DNA of 35,183 bases from a virus. This document shows, one piece after another, positions 7,191-12,132 of this stretch. The stretch spans positions 1-35,183 of the IMG/VR virus record IMGVR_UViG_3300002907_000004. One strand, written 5' to 3'. The notes under the pieces were generated by a model that was not told the DNA's origin, did not search any database, and saw nothing but the letters and a program-made list of their open reading frames with translations. The stretch's first letter is position 1; each line of letters opens with the position of its first letter. Both the position numbers and the translations under genes were made by a program.

Positions 7191-7327
7191 CTAAGCTCGA
7201 AGAAGATATTAATGAAGTACTTAGATTGATTGAAACATACAAAACTTCTATGACTGAGTTTGATGAAGATCAAATGGATCTAATTATTGATGCTCTGGTC
7301 TTTTATAAGGAAATGCAGGTAATATAA
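7187..7327 (+). CDS. Small acidic helical protein
   Basis: This protein has 46 residues, starting at a TTG whose last bases overlap the polymerase stop (TTGA). It is rich in Glu and Asp and mostly helical (KLEEDINEVLRLIETYK, FDEDQMDLIIDALVFY). It fills the gap between polymerase and SSB and ends 2 bases before the SSB start. The overlap, the GGAG upstream at 7174 and the tight packing support it; no family is recognised. Confidence 0.55.
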   Translation: MTKLEEDINEVLRLIETYKTSMTEFDEDQMDLIIDALVFYKEMQVI

Positions 7328-7329
7328 CG

Positions 7330-7827
7330 ATGGTTAAATACGGTAAGACAGAAAATATTTATATACAAGGTAAGGTATCTTGGTTTAGAAACAAGACTCC
7401 TAACCAATGGAACAAGTATGCAGTTCAAATTCATCCTAATGTTAAGGACTTGGAAGTCATTCGTGAACTTCAAGCCCAAGGTTTGAAGAATACTATCAAG
7501 AAGGATGATGATGGATACTTCATTAGCTTTTCTAGACCAGTGACTAAGACCTACGGAAGTGGTAAGATACAAAGCTATGCACCACCTACAGTCACTGATA
7601 AAGATGGTAACATCTTTGAAGGTATGGTAGGTAATGGTAGTGATGCTACTCTGAAGATTGAGGTCTATGAACATGCAACACCAGCCGGCGGTAAAGCCAA
7701 GGCTGCTAGGTGGGTGTCTGCTAGAATAGATAACTTAGTACCATTTGAAACTGAAACCGATACTTTCCCTGAACAGAGGGAAGCTATCGCTGGACTTAAG
7801 GAACAACCTGAACAGTTATGGAACTAA
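7330..7827 (+). CDS. Single-stranded DNA-binding protein
   Basis: This protein has 165 residues. It begins with two strands (YGKTENIYIQGKVSW, then YAVQIHPN), followed by a helix with VIRELQAQG and the GNGSDATLKIEVYEH signature. That signature is typical of the phage SSB family that does for many podoviruses what gp2.5 does in T7. The fold is probably an OB fold. The C-terminus (FPEQREAIAGLKEQPEQLWN) is polar and moderately acidic, as expected for a tail that contacts polymerase and helicase. Its place directly after the polymerase supports the call. Confidence 0.85.
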   Translation: MVKYGKTENIYIQGKVSWFRNKTPNQWNKYAVQIHPNVKDLEVIRELQAQGLKNTIKKDDDGYFISFSRPVTKTYGSGKIQSYAPPTVTDKDGNIFEGMVGNGSDATLKIEVYEHATPAGGKAKAARWVSARIDNLVPFETETDTFPEQREAIAGLKEQPEQLWN

Positions 7828-7838
7828 AGGAGAAGAAA

Positions 7839-7949
7839 ATGAAGTTAGAAGGTTGGAAGGCTGGTGTTGTGCTAACAGCATCAATAATCATTATACTAAA
7901 TCTTCTCGTAACAGTTCCTGTTATAGTTGGTTTAGCCTTCGTCCACTAA
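7839..7949 (+). CDS. 36-residue membrane peptide
   Basis: A short N-terminus (MKLEGWKAG) is followed by one long hydrophobic helix containing ASIIIILNLLV and a tail ending AFVH. The ATG follows AAAGGAGAAGAA, a strong ribosome binding site. The size, single membrane helix and Val-His end recall the peptide at 4856-4963. It is the last gene before the 1.2-kb gene-free stretch. The function is unknown. Confidence 0.6.
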   Translation: MKLEGWKAGVVLTASIIIILNLLVTVPVIVGLAFVH

Positions 7950-8388
7950 TACTTAATTCTACAGCATGAACCCTCCCCGCCTCGGGATACCCCACCCTCC
8001 TGCCGGACTCAGGTACCGGGCTGTAGTAGGTCGCCTTCTTTCGGTTGGCGACAAACCAAGTGCAATCCCTACTAGGAATGTAGCCATCAGGGTGACGCCC
8101 CATAACTTCGTCAGCAACAGTGCCAGAGAGTCCTACCCTTAGAGTGGGTCTTGTCGAGCTGGCTGAGCAAGATGGTGAGCGAAGGTAGTGAGCACAACCG
8201 TAGCAGAAACCGGTCTCATTAGCCGGCGCGGTAGATAGCAAATAGATGTCGCAGATCCTATGGGCCATGGTGCATGGTGCATATGAACTCCTTAGGAGTG
8301 GATGTATGAGGATAAAGGACTTGTCTTAAATGGCTAACGATCTGAAGTGGAATAAGGTGGCGGAATAAAGGTTGATCTACCACTCCCT

Positions 8389-8421
8389 GTTGGTTCGATC
8401 CCAACACTCCGTGTGACGGAG
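8389..8421 (+). other. tRNA T-arm joined to a mini-acceptor hairpin, permuted order
   Basis: GTTGG (8389-8393), TTCGATC loop (8394-8400) and CCAAC (8401-8405) form a perfect T-arm. It is followed by CTCCGT (8407-8412), which pairs with ACGGAG (8416-8421) across a 3-base loop. The would-be 3' acceptor strand therefore comes before its partner, as in a circularly permuted tRNA. No matching 5' acceptor strand lies upstream. No CCA is encoded. Confidence 0.5.
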
Positions 8422-8460
8422 ACTGGCGGCAATGGTGGCGCGCAGAAAACTGAGCAAGTT

Positions 8461-8499
8461 TCGGTTCGATGCCGATAGAGCTTGGGTAGCAGATGGCTC
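8461..8499 (+). other. Second T-arm-like hairpin with downstream partner
   Basis: TCGG (8461-8464), TTCGATG loop and CCGA (8472-8475) form a 4-bp T-arm. GAGC (8478-8481), just after it, can pair with GCTC (8496-8499) over a 14-base loop. I found no upstream acceptor strand for a normal tRNA. GGGTA (8484-8488) can also pair with TACCC (8506-8510). Confidence 0.35.
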
Positions 8500-8563
8500 G
8501 GTGAGTACCCCGTAGTAGATAGATAGATGACCGAGGGACGCACGCATCGTGAATGGTGTGTAT

Positions 8564-8602
8564 GCTGGTTCGAGTCCAGCCCTAGTTTCATAATGTAGTA
8601 GG
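8564..8602 (+). other. Third T-arm-like hairpin with downstream partner
   Basis: GCTGG (8564-8568), TTCGAGT loop and CCAGC (8576-8580) form a perfect 5-bp T-arm. CCTA (8581-8584) can pair with TAGG (8599-8602) over 14 bases, competing with the 7-bp hairpin 8599-8605/8619-8625. The expected upstream acceptor strand of a normal tRNA is missing. Confidence 0.35.
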
Positions 8603-9143
8603 ATCGTGATAAAAGCGAGATCCTATGTAGGTTAAACTCAGCTACTAAGTCGTACTGCACGAACTGAGTTAGCATTAATGGTAAGAGATACCTCTCAGCC
8701 TCTCTGACCCGACTGCTGCCACACCCTAATGTGGCTCTGGTTGCGAGACGCAACATCTATGTACCGCACACTGGATACGGATAACCTCCAGGCCTATGAG
8801 CGTGATGTGCAAAGAGTCGGAAGACCGTAGATGTGCAGCGATGGATTGTTTATCCATTTGGCTGGATATAGACTGCCACTTGGCAGGGATGGTGCCGTAC
8901 GTAAAGATCACCGTTCAGGCACGTCAAGCCGCAGACTACTGAGACTGGATGTACCGCCCAACCGGAAGCGAGGGCATACGTCGACGGTAGAATAAGACGA
9001 ACTATAGTAGGTCGTTACATGGCTGAGATAGTCCGCATCAAGCCTGTCCAGCAAGTCCATAACCCCTCTAGCTGATGGAGTACGCGATGAACATCCGTTC
9101 CTCTCAGCAGAAACCCAGACCTCCTTAAGAAAATCAACAGGCA

Positions 9144-9170
9144 GGGGTGGGCCGCGAACGAGCCCACCCC
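9144..9170 (+). other. 9-bp GC-rich hairpin in the leader of the 9193 gene
   Basis: GGGGTGGGC (9144-9152) pairs with GCCCACCCC (9162-9170) around a 9-base loop. It is not followed by a T-run. It sits just upstream of the GAAGGAGAG ribosome binding site. The 5' arm and flank (9140-9154) are nearly identical to 499-513. Confidence 0.55.
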
Positions 9171-9192
9171 GAGCTACGAAGGAGAGCGTGTC

Positions 9193-9483
9193 ATGAAGAA
9201 ACTTATGCTGGTTGACCCGGAAGATTTCTTCTCTCAGGGTCGTCGAGACAAGCGAACCATCCCGATGGATGATCTGAAAATATACAAGAAGTGGAAGAAG
9301 TTCTTGAAGAAGGAAGAAGAAGAAAAGAATAAGAAGAATAGTCCCAGTGGTTGGTGGAACAAGAAATCTGTCGCTGAAAGGACAACCATCATTATGGTCT
9401 TTGGTCCACCTGTAGGTTTAGCTTATGCCTTCACGTTGTACCAGTTTACTAAAATGTTAGCCATGTCTGTGGGGATACACTGA
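9193..9483 (+). CDS. Small membrane protein with a charged N-terminal region
   Basis: This protein has 96 residues, with an ATG after GAAGGAGAG. The first 60 residues are polar and strongly charged, with a lysine- and glutamate-rich helix (KKWKKFLKKEEEEKNKKN). The C-terminus has one or two hydrophobic segments (TTIIMVFGPPVGLAYAFTLY and FTKMLAMSVGI). It may be anchored in the inner membrane with its charged part in the cytoplasm. It is the first gene after the structured gene-free stretch and overlaps the next gene by one base (TGATG). The family is not recognised. Confidence 0.7.
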   Translation: MKKLMLVDPEDFFSQGRRDKRTIPMDDLKIYKKWKKFLKKEEEEKNKKNSPSGWWNKKSVAERTTIIMVFGPPVGLAYAFTLYQFTKMLAMSVGIH

Positions 9484-9695
9484 TGACAACCTCAAAACAA
9501 ATCAACAGTACCGAATTTCCTCGTGGAAGGAGGATTGACAGGATAGAATGGCTGAAGAAAGAAATAACTGACAATCCTAACCATCCGACTAATGTATACC
9601 TAGAGAAAGAATTGAATAGACTTGAAAGAAATACGAACACTGATACAAGATATCTACCGGATGGTAGACAAGGAAGAGAATTGGCTGACGAATGA
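9483..9695 (+). CDS. Small charged helical protein
   Basis: This protein has 70 residues, starting at an ATG that shares a base with the previous stop. It is polar, with two probable helices (IDRIEWLKKEITDN and NVYLEKELNRLER) that look like a short coiled coil. The last 24 codons overlap the exonuclease gene in another frame. No known family. Confidence 0.55.
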   Translation: MTTSKQINSTEFPRGRRIDRIEWLKKEITDNPNHPTNVYLEKELNRLERNTNTDTRYLPDGRQGRELADE

Positions 9696-10503
9696 CATCG
9701 CTGCCCAATTTACATCTGAACTCACGATTAAACTCCAAGGATCCTTTAGTCCGCAAAGCCGCGCTGAATTACGTCTCAGCGCTCTGGGTCCAAAGTGCCC
9801 AGCACAGTTGTGGTACTCGATACATACCCCATTGGCTGCAGAACCTCTCCCCCCGTGGGCCAGGATCAAATATACCTACGGACACATACTTGAAGCGCTT
9901 GTAATTGCAATGGCCAAAGCTTGTGGCCACGAAGTAACAGGAGAACAAGATGCTGTATCTGTTGATGGGGTCATCGGCCACCGCGATTGTATCATCGACG
10001 GGAACATCGTTGATGTTAAGTCTGCTAGCAGCGAGTCTTTCAAAAAGTTCAAAGATGGTTCAATCGCATCCGAAGATAGCTTTGGCTATCTTGATCAACT
10101 TGATGGGTATGTTGTGGGGTCCCTGGGTGATCCCCTGGTAACAAATAAAACTACTGGTTACCTATTAGTAATCGACAAACAACTAGGACATATGTGTTTA
10201 TATGAGCATACTGCGCGCCAAGAAAGTATTAGAAAACGAATTGCAGATTATCGAATTATCCTCACTCTTGGTCAAGCTCCGCCATGTACTTGTGGAGAAG
10301 TTCCCGACGGAAAGTCCGGAAACTATCGACTGGGCATTGCAGGCAGCTATAACCCGTTTAAGTACTGCTGTAACCCACGACTTCGGTGTTTCCTCTATGC
10401 CGGAGGCCCCAGATATTTAACCAAGGTAGTACGGAGACCTACCAGACAGGATGGCAGCCTCATTACAGAGGTAGACAAACATGGAAAAATCGTGTATACT
10501 TAA
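9622..10503 (+). CDS. Cas4/RecB-like PD-(D/E)XK exonuclease with likely Fe-S cluster
   Basis: This protein has 293 residues; the ATG at 9661 (residue 14) is a possible alternative start. It carries the phage exonuclease signature: KCPAQLWY with C59, YGHILE (H88, E91), GHRD with D122, VDVKS with D131 and K133, and the QxxxY motif (Q159, Y163). These make up the PD-(D/E)XK metal site. Cysteines at 222, 224, 249, 250 and 256, together with C59, follow the one-plus-three Cys layout of Fe-S nucleases such as Cas4 and AddB. In podoviruses of this type it stands in for T7 gp6, removing primers, degrading host DNA and feeding recombination. It is followed by the endonuclease I homologue, as expected for a DNA-processing set. 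Confidence 0.9.
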   Translation: MKEIRTLIQDIYRMVDKEENWLTNDIAAQFTSELTIKLQGSFSPQSRAELRLSALGPKCPAQLWYSIHTPLAAEPLPPWARIKYTYGHILEALVIAMAKACGHEVTGEQDAVSVDGVIGHRDCIIDGNIVDVKSASSESFKKFKDGSIASEDSFGYLDQLDGYVVGSLGDPLVTNKTTGYLLVIDKQLGHMCLYEHTARQESIRKRIADYRIILTLGQAPPCTCGEVPDGKSGNYRLGIAGSYNPFKYCCNPRLRCFLYAGGPRYLTKVVRRPTRQDGSLITEVDKHGKIVYT

Positions 10504-10609
10504 AGATAAAGAATATTTAGTTAAACGATTACAAGAATTATATGCAGAGGAACACGAACTAAGCCACAAACTATGGCAGATACTTTGGAATGAAGAGCCC
10601 AAGAAATAA
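10481..10609 (+). CDS. Small helical charged protein
   Basis: This protein has 42 residues, with an ATG inside the exonuclease 3' end after AGAGGT (10467-10472). It is one long amphipathic helix by appearance (EYLVKRLQELYAEEHELSHK). It overlaps the endonuclease I gene by 20 bases. The position as a bridge between two nuclease genes and the visible ribosome binding site support it. The function is unknown. Confidence 0.5.
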   Translation: MEKSCILKDKEYLVKRLQELYAEEHELSHKLWQILWNEEPKK

Positions 10610-10928
10610 ATTCGAGGCTAGGATATATGCTAGCCTCAAGAACAAGAAGATTAAGTTTAAATATGAGTCTGAGAAAATACCGTACCTTATCTCGGGGCAC
10701 TATACCCCTGACTTCGTCCTTACAACTAGAGCTGGTAAAATATACATAGAAACTAAGGGACATTTTAGGCCAGAGGCCAAGAGAAAGATGGCGGCTGTTA
10801 AGAAGTTAAATCCTCAATTAGATATTAGAATATTATTCTATTCTTATAGCAAAAGCAGCATCAAGTGGTGTACCAAATATAACTTTCCGTATGCAATAGG
10901 AGATATCCCTGATGAATGGTTTAAATGA
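10590..10928 (+). CDS. T7 endonuclease I-type Holliday junction resolvase
   Basis: This protein has 112 residues against 149 in T7 gp3; the N-terminus and the basic C-terminal tail are shorter. Catalytic residues of the PD-(D/E)XK site are visible: E9 in NKFEARIYASL, D41 in HYTPDF, and E54 and K56 in YIETKGHF. The helix and strand that follow (KRKMAAVKKLNPQLDIRILF) and the end (IPDEWFK) match T7 (QHPELDIRIVF and IPAEWIK). It resolves branched phage DNA before packaging and helps break down host DNA. It acts as a dimer in known members. The start overlaps the preceding small gene, and the weak ribosome binding site suggests coupling. Confidence 0.92.
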   Translation: MKSPRNKFEARIYASLKNKKIKFKYESEKIPYLISGHYTPDFVLTTRAGKIYIETKGHFRPEAKRKMAAVKKLNPQLDIRILFYSYSKSSIKWCTKYNFPYAIGDIPDEWFK

Positions 10929-11001
10929 AATGTTCTGGTATTTCGCCGGTGCTTTATCTATGCTATTTATTCTTCTACTATTAGGAATATACTTACACTG
11001 A
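10912..11001 (+). CDS. 29-residue membrane peptide
   Basis: The start is an ATG inside the endonuclease I 3' end, preceded by GGAGAT. After a short polar start it is almost entirely hydrophobic (YFAGALSMLFILLLLGIYL). It is most likely a single membrane helix; no family is recognised. Confidence 0.5.
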   Translation: MNGLNEMFWYFAGALSMLFILLLLGIYLH

Positions 11002-11147
11002 CTAGTTATGCTACCCTATTAGAAGTATACACTTTGGAAGAAATACTTGAACTGAATGATAAGACCGAAGAAGATTGCTTAGAATTCCTAGTTGAAGAGA
11101 AGTTTATTAAATTACCCACTATTAAACCATTGGATTTTGAAGAATGA
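10998..11147 (+). CDS. Small acidic protein without an ATG
   Basis: This open frame has 49 codons. No ATG exists in frame; initiation at CTG 10998 (overlapping the previous stop as CTGA) or TTG 11034 (about 37 residues) would be needed. The product is acidic and looks helical (TLEEILELNDKTEEDCLEFL). Its stop overlaps the next ATG (ATGA). The case rests on composition and packing only. Confidence 0.35.
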   Translation: MTSYATLLEVYTLEEILELNDKTEEDCLEFLVEEKFIKLPTIKPLDFEE

Positions 11148-11209
11148 TTAGTGATGAAGATTGGGACAAGCTAATGGTCTTATTGAGATATTGCTATCGC
11201 AGTGAATAA
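11144..11209 (+). CDS. 21-residue peptide
   Basis: An ATG overlaps the stop of the preceding frame (ATGA). The product is MISDEDWDKLMVLLRYCYRSE, a short amphipathic helix. It ends 2 bases before the next ATG. It may be a leader peptide that couples translation of the neighbours rather than a functional protein. Confidence 0.3.
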   Translation: MISDEDWDKLMVLLRYCYRSE

Positions 11210-11211
11210 GC

Positions 11212-11406
11212 ATGATCAAACATCCAACTACCAGAGCTGAGAGACTACGTCTTAAATACTTAAAGGATAACTTTGAACCTAAATCTAAACGACTCTCCGC
11301 CAAGTACAAGAGGCAGGAAATCGAAGCAAAGGAACTCGAAGATGAGCTTAGGAAGCAAGTACTTGGCTCGCAAGAGGAAGCAGAGTTCGCAGCCAATTCA
11401 GTCTGA
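11212..11406 (+). CDS. Small charged coiled-coil-like protein
   Basis: This protein has 64 residues, rich in Lys, Arg and Glu (RAERLRLKYLKDNFEPK, then KYKRQEIEAKELEDEL), probably a single long helix or coiled coil. The start lies 2 bases after the previous stop. It overlaps the next gene by 65 bases. No family recognised. Confidence 0.5.
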   Translation: MIKHPTTRAERLRLKYLKDNFEPKSKRLSAKYKRQEIEAKELEDELRKQVLGSQEEAEFAANSV

Positions 11407-11578
11407 GATATCTTTGGCTAATGTTAGAGATGGACTGATGCCCTTGCTGTACACTCTCAATGTAATCAAGCCTAAGGATGAAATCGTAGAGATTGATTTC
11501 GACTGGCATAACATCAAGGACGAGATCTGTCCAATAACCATATATGTGAAAGGAGCGCCAAAGAGTAATAGTGGCTAG
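11342..11578 (+). CDS. Small unknown protein
   Basis: This protein has 78 residues, with an ATG following AAAGGAAC. A basic N-terminus (KYLARKRKQSSQ) is followed by a helix-like stretch and two strands (DEIVEIDFDWHN and CPITIYVKG). An upstream in-frame ATG at 11273 would add 23 residues but has no ribosome binding site. It overlaps the next GTG start by 8 bases. No family recognised. Confidence 0.55.
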   Translation: MSLGSKYLARKRKQSSQPIQSEISLANVRDGLMPLLYTLNVIKPKDEIVEIDFDWHNIKDEICPITIYVKGAPKSNSG

Positions 11579-11816
11579 AAATTATAAGAAAGAAACGGCC
11601 TATGAAGAGAATCCTCAACAGGTTAAGCGACGAGAAGCCCGTAATAGAGCCCGTCGTAAAGCACTCAAGGCCGGAAGAGTACGCAAAGGAGACAAGAAGG
11701 AACTTGACCACCTTGGATACCATCGCACTGGTAGCCTTGACAATGTTCCCACTAGGGTTGTTAGTGAGCATACCAACGTTGTTAGACAGCCTCCGACGAA
11801 ACGAAAAAGAAGATAA
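11571..11816 (+). CDS. HNH-like small basic phage protein
   Basis: This protein has 81 residues with a GTG start. The layout MARNYKKE, then QVKRREARNRARRKALKAG, RKGDKKELDH and a final N/R-rich end follows a common family of small phage proteins related to HNH nucleases. The Asp-His pair (LDH) of that fold is present, but the usual NxxxN region is degenerate (SLDNVPTRVVSEHTN), so catalysis is uncertain. The protein is very basic and probably binds DNA. A second long frame (11602-11823) runs through the same bases. Confidence 0.65.
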   Translation: MARNYKKETAYEENPQQVKRREARNRARRKALKAGRVRKGDKKELDHLGYHRTGSLDNVPTRVVSEHTNVVRQPPTKRKRR

Positions 11817-11823
11817 TAATTAG
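11602..11823 (+). CDS. Possible embedded membrane protein in another frame
   Basis: This is a 73-residue frame lying almost wholly inside the HNH-like gene and extending 7 bases beyond it. The first half is polar and charged; the second has a convincing membrane helix (TIALVALTMFPLGLLVSIPT) followed by a charged end (RRNEKEDNN). The ribosome binding site is weak (AAAGAAAC). Either an overprinted gene or a chance frame. Confidence 0.35.
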   Translation: MKRILNRLSDEKPVIEPVVKHSRPEEYAKETRRNLTTLDTIALVALTMFPLGLLVSIPTLLDSLRRNEKEDNN

Positions 11824-11852
11824 GCTATACTAGCCCAAGAAAAGGAAACATC

Positions 11853-12023
11853 ATGAATGAAATCCTTCAGGAACCTGTGGCACTGGATCACTTCGTCCTC
11901 GGCCTCGACGACGAAGGCAACGAAGTCAAGATCAAGATCGACGAGGCGGGCGAACTCACGCACGTCCAGGACATCGAAGACCGCGACGAAGCCGTCGCTG
12001 ACAAGGATGAAACCATCCGTTGA
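11853..12023 (+). CDS. Small, very acidic protein
   Basis: This protein has 56 residues; 18 are Asp or Glu and only 5 are Lys or Arg, so the net charge is near -13. The ATG follows AAAAGGAAAC. Nearly all codons end in C or G, unlike the neighbours, which suggests strong expression. It is followed by a 9-bp hairpin and an intrinsic terminator, so it is the last gene of its transcript. Small acidic phage proteins often act as DNA mimics or inhibit host enzymes; this is inference only. No family recognised. Confidence 0.6.
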   Translation: MNEILQEPVALDHFVLGLDDEGNEVKIKIDEAGELTHVQDIEDRDEAVADKDETIR

Positions 12024-12038
12024 TCTCCCCTTCTAACT

Positions 12039-12069
12039 CCTAGGGTACCTCCCGAGCCTATACCCTAGG
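12039..12069 (+). other. 9-bp hairpin before the terminator
   Basis: CCTAGGGTA (12039-12047) pairs with TACCCTAGG (12061-12069) around a 13-base loop. It lies between the acidic gene and the intrinsic terminator and may protect the mRNA 3' end. Confidence 0.55.
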
Positions 12070-12077
12070 TAAACTTG

Positions 12078-12114
12078 ACCCCGGCACTCTCAAGAGGAGG
12101 CCGGGGTTTCTTTT
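12078..12114 (+). terminator. Intrinsic terminator
   Basis: ACCCCGGC (12078-12085) pairs with GCCGGGGT (12100-12107), followed by TTTCTTTT. This is a standard rho-independent terminator reading on the + strand, downstream of the acidic protein gene. Confidence 0.85.
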
Positions 12115-12132
12115 GATCTATTGGATATTATA

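Larger units (their letters stand above)
7959..9120 (+). ncRNA. Candidate large structured non-coding RNA, about 1.2 kb
   Basis: No credible gene is present on either strand; open frames on the - strand here lack family features and run against the arm. GC content is visibly higher than in the neighbours. Many hairpins can be drawn: 7959-7965/8020-8026 (7 bp), 8030-8035/8047-8052, 8093-8097/8109-8113, 8599-8605/8619-8625 (7 bp), 8635-8641/8664-8670 (7 bp), 8718-8723/8730-8735, 8740-8745/8749-8754, 8851-8856/8863-8868, 8873-8877/8882-8886, 8952-8956/8985-8989. Three tRNA-type T-arms lie at 8389-8405, 8461-8475 and 8564-8580. TAGTAG occurs four times. A phage-encoded ornate RNA such as GOLLD or ROOL is the closest known kind of thing. 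Ends are approximate. A decayed tRNA cluster is the main alternative. Confidence 0.5.

Noticed and set aside
8302-8337. An 11-codon frame (MYEDKGLVLNG) behind AGGAG, considered as a tmRNA-like tag
   Set aside because: The peptide does not end in the usual tag pattern, no tmRNA acceptor ends were found, and so short a frame with an SD can occur by chance.
8330-8413. A normal tRNA ending with the T-arm at 8389-8405
   Set aside because: The 3' acceptor strand ACTCCGT has no partner 60-90 bases upstream, no D-arm or 7-base anticodon loop fits, so a standard cloverleaf could not be built.
8479-8588. A normal tRNA using AGCTTGG (8479-8485) with CCTAGTT (8581-8587)
   Set aside because: The pairing has one mismatch and one G-T, the spacing is too long for a plain tRNA, and no anticodon arm of 5-bp stem and 7-base loop lies between.
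7921-8911. Open frames on the - strand (7921-8268, 8334-8756, 8726-8911)
   Set aside because: They run against the arm, have no recognisable family features, and are rich in Ser, Arg and Cys as expected for chance frames opposite GC-rich structured DNA.
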